Assembly (NCBI GenBank): GCA_934675115.1
Contig: CAKUPH010000058.1
Span: 1 to 12,521 of the forward strand
Direction of reading: 5' to 3'
Length of the DNA stretch: 12,521 bases
Source: an uncultured Oscillospiraceae bacterium
GTDB lineage: Bacteria > Bacillota > Clostridia > Oscillospirales > Oscillospiraceae
Shown in pieces: positions 1-5,939 of the stretch. The position numbers were made by a program, and so were the translations under genes. Within the stretch, counting starts at the first letter, position 1, and each line of letters opens with the position of its first letter. The notes beneath the pieces are model-generated. The model saw only the letters and a list, made by a program, of their open reading frames with translations, did not search any database and was not told where the DNA came from.

Positions 1-327
1 GACTTCGCGCCGTCCCGCATCGGCTCCTACTGGCTCAATGACATCAACGGCGATACGGAGATCGATGTGATGGCGGTAGATCACCAGAAGAAGCAGGTAT
101 TCGCCGGCGAGTGCAAGTACCACAATAAGCCGGTGGATGCGACGGTCTATTATGAACTGGAGGAAAAGGTGAAAAAGTCTGCAGAGCTGCGCACGGCTTT
201 CCCTGGGTATAAGGTGCTGTACGGTCTGTTTTCCAAGAGCGGATTCACGCAGCGGATGCTCGACCAGGCCGAAGGACGGGATGATATTCTGCTGATTCAA
301 GAAGACTACATTTTGAACGCGACTTGA
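1..327 (+). CDS. DUF234-type ATPase/nuclease-like protein, C-terminal fragment (runs in from the left edge)
   Basis: The frame is open from base 1 to the TGA at 325-327 and gives 108 residues with no internal start needed, so this is the end of a gene that begins outside the window. The visible part matches the C-terminal DUF234 region of the AAA/archaeal-type ATPase family: an IGSYW stretch, then EIDVMAVD, a short turn and FAGECKY. The order E-x-D followed by E-x-K is the PD-(D/E)XK nuclease-like core described for DUF234. The ATPase part, with its Walker motifs, would lie to the left. In the family, the N-terminal part is a P-loop ATPase and the role is poorly defined; these proteins are often found near mobile or defence DNA. 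GC content is lower than in the core genes further right, which fits imported DNA. Family call fairly firm; function unknown. Confidence 0.7.
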   Translation, partial: DFAPSRIGSYWLNDINGDTEIDVMAVDHQKKQVFAGECKYHNKPVDATVYYELEEKVKKSAELRTAFPGYKVLYGLFSKSGFTQRMLDQAEGRDDILLIQEDYILNAT

Positions 328-402
328 GGTATGTGAGAGAATGTCGATGAAAACGGGAAGTGATTATGATATAAAAAAAGAAGATGCAGAAGAACAGTAC
401 TT

Positions 403-543
403 TCAGAAGGCGTAATAAAAAAGACCGGAGCATCCGCCTGTGCGAATGCTCCGGTCTGCAATCAGAGTTTGTATAAATTCTCGATAAATTCGGCATCGAG
501 GATAATCTACGATCTGCCTGAGTTCAAGCTGATAGTCTGCCAT
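403..543 (-). pseudogene. Truncated mobile-element ORF (46 codons), remnant
   Basis: An AGGAGG six bases before ATG (541-543) starts a 46-residue frame beginning MADYQLELRQIVDYPRC and continuing RIYREFIQTLIADRSIRTGG before stopping at 403-405, just after the residues FYYAF. The N-terminus resembles, from memory, a several-hundred-residue ORF common in conjugative elements of gut Clostridia that begins with nearly the same ELELxQIVDYPRCRIYR string and continues past FYYTVLCSYANF. If that recollection is right, only the first tenth remains and the rest has been deleted. The good ribosome binding site shows the start is real. I do not know the function of the family; a role in element replication or maintenance is only a guess. 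Confidence 0.5.
423..456. repeat. Perfect 11-bp inverted repeat inside the remnant ORF
   Basis: GACCGGAGCAT (423-433) and its exact complement ATGCTCCGGTC (446-456) flank a 12-base loop. Read on the - strand, the stem is followed by CTTTTTTATTAC (412-422), so it has the shape of a rho-independent terminator for the truncated ORF. It lies inside the coding frame, so it is either a terminator that formed at the deletion point or a chance palindrome in coding sequence. Confidence 0.5.
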
Positions 544-612
544 AGATGGCCTCCTGTCTGTTTTATATTGGCGGAATATGTTGATAGATAATGAAATATG
601 TGTAGTATAGCC

Positions 613-1284
613 TTATCTCAGGTTAAGAATGTATTGTGTTAATTGAACATCATCAGGGGCCATGGCCGCCCCCATGTTGTTGGCGTCCTTGATGCCCTTG
701 TCCACCACCTTGCCCACGGTGACGCAGGTGACGGCGGGGCCCTTCCGCCCGCCGGAAGTCAGCACCACCGCCCCGGCGGCGGTGGCCGTCCACTGTGCAG
801 TGGGCGTCCGCTGGCCGCCGTATTCCAGCGGCGTGCGGTACTGCCGCTCGGCGGAGCAGAAATGGGACGATGTGACGGCGGCGGCATACCGCCCGTACCC
901 GCCGGACAGCAGCAGCGCCGCCAGCGCAAGGCTCTCCCCCATGGTGGAGCACGCCCCGTACAGTCCAAAATAGGGGACGGCGGCCTGCCGCGCGGCGAAG
1001 GACGAGCCGATGCACTGGTTGAGCAGGTCCCCGGCCAGCAGGATGTCCAGATCCGCCGTGTGCAGCCCCGCCCGGGCGAGGGCCGCGTCCAGCGCCAGCT
1101 GCTGCATCTGGCTCTCCGCCTTTTCCCAGCTCTTTTCGCCGAAGGTGTCGTCCTTACAGGTGCGGTCAAAGCCCCGGCCCAGCGGCCCGGCGGTCTCCTT
1201 GTTCCCGGCGGCGGAGCCGTGTCCGATGATGACAGGGGGCGTCCCGGGGCGGAAGGTCTGCCTGCCCAGCTTGGTATTTTCCAT
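613..1284 (-). pseudogene. spoVAD: Stage V sporulation protein AD, truncated at its 3' end
   Basis: SpoVAD is a thiolase-fold protein of the SpoVA complex that binds dipicolinic acid and takes part in its movement into and out of the spore. The frame shows clear family blocks: a GLGRQTF-like start, GTAAG-like HGSAAGNKETAGPLG, DILLAGDLLNQCIGSS, GLYGACSTMGES with the conserved Cys, ATSSH-like VTSSHFCSAERQYRTP, EYGGQRTPTAQWTATAAGA and NNMGAAMAP. Family members have about 338 residues; here similarity ends at about residue 210 and is followed by a 13-residue unrelated tail, so the C-terminal third of the fold is missing. Start chosen at 1284 because AAAGGAG lies seven bases upstream; an ATG at 1314 has only a poor site. 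The product is unlikely to work unless the missing part is restored. It is not preceded directly by spoVAC. Confidence 0.85.
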
Positions 1285-1333
1285 GCAGAAGCTCCTTTTG
1301 CGTTCGTTTTCCATAGTCTGCCCCCGCCGGAAA

Positions 1334-1366
1334 ATTTTATGCCCCAGCCCGGGGGAAAAATATCCC
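1334..1366 (-). promoter_or_regulatory. Possible sigma-F/G-type promoter for spoVAD
   Basis: Upstream of spoVAD on the - strand there is GCATAAAAT (complement of 1333-1341) preceded, about 17 bases away, by GGGATATT (complement of 1359-1366). This loosely resembles forespore sigma factor promoters (-10 CATA-type). The match is partial and is offered mainly because spoVA genes are normally sigma-G controlled. Confidence 0.22.
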
Positions 1367-1386
1367 GTAAAATTTCCGCCGCCGGG

Positions 1387-1416
1387 TTGACAGGGGCGGA
1401 CGGCCTGCTCTACAAT
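1387..1416 (+). promoter_or_regulatory. Sigma-A promoter for mgtE
   Basis: TTGACA at 1387-1392 and TACAAT at 1411-1416 are separated by 18 bases. The -35 box is perfect and the -10 box differs at one position. It lies about 246 bases before the mgtE start and faces it, giving a long leader. Confidence 0.7.
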
Positions 1417-1662
1417 GACAGGTGGCAGCGCCATCTGCCGGAAAGGAAGGGATCACCATGGACAGCTCTGATAGTCGCAGATGGACGAAAAAGAAATGCG
1501 GTACGCACACCGTCCGCGGCAGTCGGCTGGCCGCGGGGTGAGCCTTTCCAATTTGTTTTTCGCGGCATCTGCGGACAAGCTCCGGCAGGTGCCTTTTCAT
1601 TTGTGACCGTCACGGAGCGGCCGCCCGGCGGGCGGCACGCAAACGAAACGGAGGGATAACAA
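1417..1662 (+). promoter_or_regulatory. Long structured 5' leader of mgtE
   Basis: Between the promoter and mgtE lies about 246 nt that does not code for a large protein. It contains a hairpin GGCAG/CTGCC near 1422-1437, a strong hairpin CCGCGGCAG/CTGgCCGCGG at 1514-1536 with a one-base bulge, and a GC-only stem GCCGCCC/GGGCGGC (1620-1626 with 1630-1636) ending about 15 bases before the ribosome binding site. mgtE genes in Firmicutes are commonly controlled by Mg-sensing leaders, so regulation here is plausible, but I could not fit the M-box consensus to this sequence. No U-run follows any of the stems, so transcription attenuation is not obvious. Confidence 0.4.
1458..1541 (+). CDS. 27-codon upstream ORF in the mgtE leader
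   Basis: ATG at 1458 is preceded by AAAGGAAGG about seven bases upstream and opens a 27-codon frame starting MDSSDSRRWTKKKCG and ending with TGA at 1539-1541. The peptide is basic (five Arg, three Lys) with no membrane segment. Its last codons overlap the 1514-1536 hairpin, so ribosomes on it would open that structure. It could be a regulatory leader peptide for mgtE or a chance frame. The ribosome binding site is its best support; no homologue is recognised. Confidence 0.35.
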   Translation: MDSSDSRRWTKKKCGTHTVRGSRLAAG

Positions 1663-3081
1663 ATGGACGACAAGAAGAACCAGAACCGTCCGGCCGCCCA
1701 GCCGGACTACGACCGTGAAATTTTTGCCATTCTGGCCGGGAACCTGTCCCCAAAGGCCATGGCCGAGCGGCTGGAGGACTACCACGCCGGCGACCTTGCC
1801 GACGCACTGGAGACCATGACCCCGGTGGTCCGCAAGCGGTTCTTTTCCGTGCTGGCCCCGGACGTGCTGTCCGATGTGCTGGAGTACGGCGAGGACGACC
1901 AGAAGGCGGCGGAATATCTTGGCGAGCTGGAGCTGAAAAAGCGCACGGCGGTGCTCAACCGGCTGGATACCGAGCGGCTGGTGGACATCCTCCGCGCTCT
2001 GCCCGCCAAGGACCGCTCCGACATGGTGGAGCTGCTGGACGCCTCCGGCCGGGCGGAGATCGCCCTGCTCAACTCCTTCCCGGAGGACGAGATCGGCAGC
2101 CACATGAGCGTGAACTACGTCTCCGTGCCGGAGAGCCTGTCCGTCAAGCAGGCCATGCGCTCCGTCATTGCTCAGGCGGCGGAGCACGACAACGTCAGCA
2201 CCATTTTCGCGCTGGACGAGGACGGCTGCTACTGCGGCGCTCTCGACCTGAAGGACCTCATCATCGCCCGGGAGGGCGACTCGCTGGATGGGCTCATCGC
2301 CGCCGCCTTCCCCTTCGTTTATGCGTGGGAACCGGTGGATGAGTGCATCGAGCGGCTGAAGGATTACTCCGAGGACTCCATCCCCGTCCTCAACGAACAG
2401 AACCGCCTGCTGGGCGTGCTCACCAGTCAGGACCTCATTCAACTCATCGATGACCAGATGGGCGACGATTACGCCAAGCTGGCCGGTCTGGCCGCGGAGG
2501 AGGACCTCCACGAGCCGGTGCTGCGCAGCGTGAGGAAGCGTCTGCCGTGGCTGGTCATCCTGCTGGGGCTGGGCCTTGTGGTGTCCAGCGTGGTGGGCGC
2601 GTTCGAGGCCATCGTCCAGCAGCTCACCATTCTCATGTTCTTCCAGTCTCTCATTCTGGACATGGCGGGCAACGTGGGCACCCAGTCGCTGGCCGTCACC
2701 ATCCGGGTACTGACGGACGAGAGCCTGAGCGGAAAAGAGAAATTACAGCTCGTGTTCAAGGAGGTCCGGGTGGGCGCCCTCAACGGCGTCCTGCTGGGCA
2801 TCCTGAGCGTCATCTGCATCACGCTGTATATCCGCTTCGTCGTGGGCATGGCGGCTTTCTCCGCCTTTGCCATCGCCGGGTGCGTTGGCCTTGCCCTGCT
2901 GGCCGCCATGGTCATCTCCAGCCTGACAGGCACCGTCATCCCCATCGCCTTCAAAAAGGCGGGCATCGACCCCGCCGTGGCCTCCGGTCCCCTGATCACC
3001 ACCGTCAACGACCTTGTGGCCGTGGTGACGTACTACGGCCTTGCGTGGCTGCTGCTTCTGGAGGTTCTGAAAATTGCCTGA
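1663..3081 (+). CDS. mgtE: Magnesium transporter/channel MgtE
   Basis: The 472-residue product has the full MgtE layout. Residues 15-140 are the helical N domain, residues about 141-265 are two CBS domains that sense cytosolic Mg2+, a connecting helix follows, and from about 294 there are five membrane helices. The pore signature GNVGTQS is at 336-342 and the conserved pore aspartate lies in TTVNDLVAVV (D450), preceded by SGPLITT. MgtE forms a homodimeric, Mg2+-gated channel in the cytoplasmic membrane that closes when internal Mg2+ is high. Length is normal for the family. ATG at 1663 has GGAGG eight bases upstream and is the first Met of the conserved region. It has its own promoter and terminator and appears monocistronic. 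Some MgtE homologues prefer other divalent ions; Mg2+ is the default assignment. Confidence 0.95.
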   Translation: MDDKKNQNRPAAQPDYDREIFAILAGNLSPKAMAERLEDYHAGDLADALETMTPVVRKRFFSVLAPDVLSDVLEYGEDDQKAAEYLGELELKKRTAVLNRLDTERLVDILRALPAKDRSDMVELLDASGRAEIALLNSFPEDEIGSHMSVNYVSVPESLSVKQAMRSVIAQAAEHDNVSTIFALDEDGCYCGALDLKDLIIAREGDSLDGLIAAAFPFVYAWEPVDECIERLKDYSEDSIPVLNEQNRLLGVLTSQDLIQLIDDQMGDDYAKLAGLAAEEDLHEPVLRSVRKRLPWLVILLGLGLVVSSVVGAFEAIVQQLTILMFFQSLILDMAGNVGTQSLAVTIRVLTDESLSGKEKLQLVFKEVRVGALNGVLLGILSVICITLYIRFVVGMAAFSAFAIAGCVGLALLAAMVISSLTGTVIPIAFKKAGIDPAVASGPLITTVNDLVAVVTYYGLAWLLLLEVLKIA

Positions 3082-3140
3082 CGTTACTTCTCAAAAACGC
3101 AGGCATTTCTGAGCGAACACAGCTTTTTGACAGTCCGGAC

Positions 3141-3173
3141 CGTGGGCGGAGCAAAGCTCCGCCCACGCTTTTT
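3141..3173 (+). terminator. Rho-independent terminator of mgtE
   Basis: CGTGGGCGGAGC (3141-3152) pairs perfectly over 12 bp with 3156-3167 around an AAA loop and is followed by CTTTTTC. It lies 60 bases after the mgtE stop. A second small palindrome, CGCTTTTT/AAAAAGCG, begins at its end (3166-3182). Confidence 0.9.
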
Positions 3174-3204
3174 CAAAAAGCGGACACTCCCGGCGGTTTG
3201 ACCA

Positions 3205-3233
3205 TGGAAACCATCCGCTTTTTGTGGTATACT
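3205..3233 (+). promoter_or_regulatory. Extended -10 promoter for the zinc-ribbon/thioesterase pair
   Basis: TGGTATACT (3225-3233) is an extended -10 element, with TGGAAA (3205-3210) as a fair -35 box 17 bases before TATACT. An overlapping TATAAT at 3239-3244 is a second candidate -10, but it lacks a recognisable -35. Either would start transcription 30-40 bases before the gene at 3274. Confidence 0.5.
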
Positions 3234-3273
3234 TACGTTATAATATTATTTTGAGATTCAGGAGGGCCCTTTT

Positions 3274-3891
3274 ATGCCCGAGGAAAAAAGAACCATCGGA
3301 TACATCTGTCCCGTCTGCGGCAAGGCCGTCATCGTGGAGCGCACGGCGTTCCAGCTGGCCGCCGCCGACAACCACCTCGCCTGCCCCTGCGGCAAGTCGG
3401 AGCTGACCATCCGCCAGCGGGGCGACCACTGCGAGGTAACGGTGCCCTGCGTCTACTGCGCCAAGGACCATCAGGTGGTGTGCTCCAACGATGCGCTGCT
3501 GCACCAGAAGCTGCTGGCCCTCACCTGCTCCGCCTCCGGGCTGGGCTGCTGCTACGTGGGCGAGGAGGACGCCGTGTTTCAGGCCATGGAAAAGCTGGAG
3601 CAGGCGGTGGACAAGCTGGTCATGGACGCACAGACCGAGCAGCGGGGCGCCTTTCTCGACGAGGTCGTCATGGCCGAGGTGCTGGGCGAGATCAAGGAGA
3701 TCGCCGCCCGGGGCGGCATTTCCTGCGCCTGCGGCTCCAGGGACTACGGCATCAAGGTGGGCTTTTCCGACGTGGACCTCATCTGCGCCCACTGCGGGGC
3801 CACGCTCCGGCTGGACGCCGCTACCCCCGATGACATCGACGCGGTGTGCACCAAGTACACCCTGACCATCCCCGGCAAAAAGGAGGACTGA
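3274..3891 (+). CDS. Cysteine-rich zinc-ribbon protein of unknown function
   Basis: The 205-residue soluble protein has metal-binding-type pairs throughout: CPVC (12-15) with CPCG (37-40), CVYC (59-62) with C70, and CACG (151-154) with CAHC (171-174). This suggests two or three zinc ribbons. The middle (about 100-145) is acidic and helical. The start has AGGAGG about 11 bases upstream of ATG at 3274. There is no signal peptide or membrane segment. I do not recognise a named family; it resembles conserved hypothetical proteins of Oscillospiraceae. The stop is one base before the thioesterase start and contains that gene's ribosome binding site, so the two are co-expressed. A role in RNA, protein or metal binding is possible but not shown. 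Confidence 0.8.
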   Translation: MPEEKRTIGYICPVCGKAVIVERTAFQLAAADNHLACPCGKSELTIRQRGDHCEVTVPCVYCAKDHQVVCSNDALLHQKLLALTCSASGLGCCYVGEEDAVFQAMEKLEQAVDKLVMDAQTEQRGAFLDEVVMAEVLGEIKEIAARGGISCACGSRDYGIKVGFSDVDLICAHCGATLRLDAATPDDIDAVCTKYTLTIPGKKED

Positions 3892-3892
3892 C

Positions 3893-4630
3893 ATGGGCCG
3901 CTATTACGAGATGAATATGACGGTGGACTCCCGGGCCATCGACATGTTCCGCCAGTGCCGCTCCTCCGCTCTTCTGGGCTATCTTCAGGAGGCGGCCACC
4001 ATGGCCGCGCTGGATCTGGGGGCCTCCGGCCCCCAGGTGCTGGAAAAGTACAACTGCCTGTGGATGATCTCCCGCTACTGGGTGGAGATGGACGAGCCGC
4101 TGTACTGGAACGAGGACTTCACCATCCGCACCTGGCATCGGGGGACGGCGCCGGCGTCCACCTACCGCGACTTTGACATTTATAAGGACGGCAAGGTCAT
4201 CGGACAGGCCGTGTCCAATTGGGTCATGGTGGACGCGGACACCCACAAGCTCTTCCGCATGAAGAACCTGACGGAGTTTCAGGGTACCGACGGCGGCGAG
4301 CTGTGCAAGTCCCTCAAGCTCCACCGGGTGAAGCTGCCCGCCGCCTTCGACGGGCAGGACCGGCGGCCCATGCGCTACTCGGACACCGACATCAACGGCC
4401 ACATCAATAACATCCACTACGCCGACTTCGCTTGCGACGCCCTCCACCTGGAGACCTGCGGGCAGGGTAAATTCGTCCGCAATCTCCAGATCGGCTACGT
4501 GGGCGAGTGCCGCGCCGGCGAGACGCTCCTCATCGACACCGCCCGGCTGGGGGACGACCTCTACGCCCGGGGACAGGGCGAGGACGGCACAGAGCGCTTC
4601 GACTTCGCCATGACGCTGGCCGACCTGTAA
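3893..4630 (+). CDS. Acyl-ACP thioesterase (double hot-dog fold)
   Basis: The 245-residue protein matches the bacterial acyl-ACP thioesterase family (PF01643). It hydrolyses the thioester of acyl-acyl carrier protein to release free fatty acid in the cytoplasm. The first hot-dog half spans about 1-130, with the family-type YLQEAATMAA helix and WMISRYWVEM strand. The second half begins near 155 and carries the catalytic block DTDINGHINNIHYADF (D166, N168, H170), with a possible third acidic residue in GECRAGE (E205). Length is normal. ATG at 3893 follows GGAGG at the end of the upstream gene, one base after its stop, so translation is probably coupled. No terminator is visible right after it; the following DNA is a transposase scar. 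Substrate chain length cannot be read from sequence. Confidence 0.92.
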   Translation: MGRYYEMNMTVDSRAIDMFRQCRSSALLGYLQEAATMAALDLGASGPQVLEKYNCLWMISRYWVEMDEPLYWNEDFTIRTWHRGTAPASTYRDFDIYKDGKVIGQAVSNWVMVDADTHKLFRMKNLTEFQGTDGGELCKSLKLHRVKLPAAFDGQDRRPMRYSDTDINGHINNIHYADFACDALHLETCGQGKFVRNLQIGYVGECRAGETLLIDTARLGDDLYARGQGEDGTERFDFAMTLADL

Positions 4631-4661
4631 ATTTTATAAAAAAGGAAACGCAGACCTGAAT

Positions 4662-4940
4662 TTGAACAGCACCCCATTTGCCATAGAGCGCAGAGGACGC
4701 GGCAGCAAAGGCCGCCCGCCAAAGCAGATTCCCAAAGGAGCAGAAGAAGATCTGTTCGCTGAAGTCCAGCGCCTGCGTGCAGAAAACGAATACCTTAAAA
4801 AATTGCAAGCCTTGGTTTTGGAAGACGAGCGACACCAGCGCAAAAGACGCGCGGGTAGTTCAGGAACTAAGGCAAAACATTCACTGGATATCCTTCTCTC
4901 GATCGCTCAGTTGCCGCGCGCTGCCTTCTATTACCATGTT
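4662..4940 (+). pseudogene. IS3-family (IS150-like) transposase remnant, OrfA end plus OrfB beginning
   Basis: The frame shows SKGRPPKQIPKGAEEDL and the leucine-zipper stretch LRAENEYLKKLQALVLE, typical of the C-terminal half of IS150-type OrfA. It then shows KHSLDILLSIAQLPRAAFYY, typical of the start of OrfB. Between them, the expected VVQELR of OrfB appears in the +1 frame (around 4855-4875), so the two halves are joined by an indel. The helix-turn-helix of OrfA and the DDE integrase domain of OrfB are both missing. The frame has no proper start; 4662 is a TTG without a ribosome binding site and the frame is open upstream into the thioesterase sequence. This is a dead fragment. No terminal inverted repeats or target duplication could be found. 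Confidence 0.75.
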
Positions 4941-5150
4941 GGCGTTCCCTATCAGTATGACCTGACCGAAAACTGCTGGTCCGGTCACACCGAATCCCGC
5001 GGCATTGTCTATGATGAGTACACGGACCCCTGCTACGCCATCCGCAACAACATCGGCTATGCAAGTACCGCCCTTCAGTCGAACTTCATGGCCTTCGACC
5101 TCAACAAGGCCCGGCCCAGCGTCTATGGCGCGATCGGCGCGGTGACAGTA
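4941..5150 (+). pseudogene. Unrecognised coding-like fragment behind the transposase remnant
   Basis: Directly after the OrfB-like FYYHV, the same frame continues for 70 codons with regular GC-rich third positions and protein-like composition. It includes WSGHTESRGIVYDEYTDP and YAIRNNIGYAST, then FMAFDLNKARPSVYG, before running into the terminator hairpin. It has no start or ribosome binding site of its own. It may be the end of a gene cut by the insertion/deletion that left the IS remnant. I do not recognise the family. A - strand frame also covers this stretch (4881-5186) but has no usable start signal. Confidence 0.35.
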
Positions 5151-5151
5151 C

Positions 5152-5192
5152 GAAAAAGCCCCGATGCGGAAGAAGCTCTTCCGCACCGGGGC
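5152..5192 (-). terminator. Rho-independent terminator of the DUF1538/P-II operon
   Basis: The stem at 5158-5173 with 5177-5192 has 16 pairs with one A-C mismatch and a 3-base loop. On the - strand it ends GGGGC followed by TTTTTC, giving a proper U-run. It lies about 65 bases after the P-II gene stop. On the + strand only TTT follows, so it mainly serves the - strand. Confidence 0.85.
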
Positions 5193-5257
5193 TTTCCCTG
5201 TTCAATATGAAAGAAACTCACTGGCCGAACCGGGGTTTTCACCCGGCAAAAAGCCGG

Positions 5258-5935
5258 TCAGTCCAGCCGGGCGGTATGGTCGATGGGCAGGGAGATAACG
5301 GTGGCCTGAGCGGAGGAGCGCAGGCCGTGGACCCGGTCGATGGCCTCCATGATGGCCGCCTGCTCCCGGTTGTGGGCCACGATGGCGAGGATCTCCTTCT
5401 CCGACTGGAGGGTGATGCCCACGAACTTCTCCACCTCCCCCGCGCCGGTCCAGCGGGCGCGGATGACCGTACCGCCCTTCGCCCCGGCGGAACGGGCGGT
5501 GTCCATCACCGCGTCGGTATAACCCTGATTGACTGCCACAAGGATCAGGCTGTGATGATTGCCCGCCTCCATAAACATTTCCCCCTTTTCCGGTTCCATT
5601 TCCTCCAGCCGGGACAGGCCCACCGCCAGAATGGCGGTCATCCCCGAGACGTTCAGGGTAAAGGCAATGCCCGGGGCCCCCAGCTTGGAGCGGTCGTCGT
5701 CCTTCAGATAATACATGAGCTGCCGCATGGTGTCCCTCGGCCCCACGCTCAGGACGATATCCCGCTCGGTGGTGCCGAAGCCCAGCGTATCCAGCACATG
5801 GGAGGCGGCAGTCCCCCGGCCGGCGGCCTGACTGTGGTGGATCACCTTATAATTTTTGTAATGGGCCATCAGGCCGGTGCCCTTGCCCCGTTCCACGATG
5901 GACACCATAAGCTGCATCGGGCTTACGTTCGTCAT
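5258..5935 (-). CDS. Tandem P-II-like regulator protein
   Basis: The 225-residue protein is about twice the length of a classical P-II (GlnB/GlnK, about 112). Its two halves look like repeated P-II-type ferredoxin folds: about 7-98 (MQLMVSIVERGKG ... AFTLNVSGM) and about 127-218 (HHSLILVAVNQGYTD ... AKGGTVIRARWTG ... TVISLP). The second half has the GAKGGTVIRAR strand-turn typical before a T-loop. P-II proteins bind ATP/ADP and small ligands and control transporters and enzymes by direct contact. The start at 5935 has GGGAGG eight bases upstream, and that site lies within the last codons of the DUF1538 gene, four bases away, so the pair is co-translated. The likely partner is the adjacent membrane protein. 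Classical uridylylation Tyr51 cannot be placed with confidence. Confidence 0.85.
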   Translation of the reverse strand: MTNVSPMQLMVSIVERGKGTGLMAHYKNYKVIHHSQAAGRGTAASHVLDTLGFGTTERDIVLSVGPRDTMRQLMYYLKDDDRSKLGAPGIAFTLNVSGMTAILAVGLSRLEEMEPEKGEMFMEAGNHHSLILVAVNQGYTDAVMDTARSAGAKGGTVIRARWTGAGEVEKFVGITLQSEKEILAIVAHNREQAAIMEAIDRVHGLRSSAQATVISLPIDHTARLD

Positions 5936-5939
5936 ACCG

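Larger units (their letters stand above)
1..654. mobile_element. Edge of a foreign (probably integrated) block abutting spoVAD
   Basis: Coding homology to SpoVAD stops abruptly at about 655, reading on the - strand. From there to the left edge the base composition drops and the content changes to a DUF234 protein end and a broken mobile-element-type ORF. The sequence between 544 and 654 holds no gene of its own beyond the short out-of-family tail of the spoVAD frame; it is AT-rich with no clear terminal repeat visible. The boundary is inferred from where the SpoVAD similarity ends, and no recombinase or matching second end is visible in the window. It could also be an ancient deletion scar or an assembly join. 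Confidence 0.45.

Noticed and set aside
643..1659. A 338-codon + strand frame opposite spoVAD
   Set aside because: Antisense shadow of spoVAD that runs through the promoter and the mgtE leader; composition is Gly/Pro/Arg-rich with no recognisable motif.
1417..1662. M-box (Mg2+) riboswitch upstream of mgtE
   Set aside because: Only a short GGTGAG-type match near 1536 could be found; the other conserved M-box segments were not seen. A covariance-model search would settle it.
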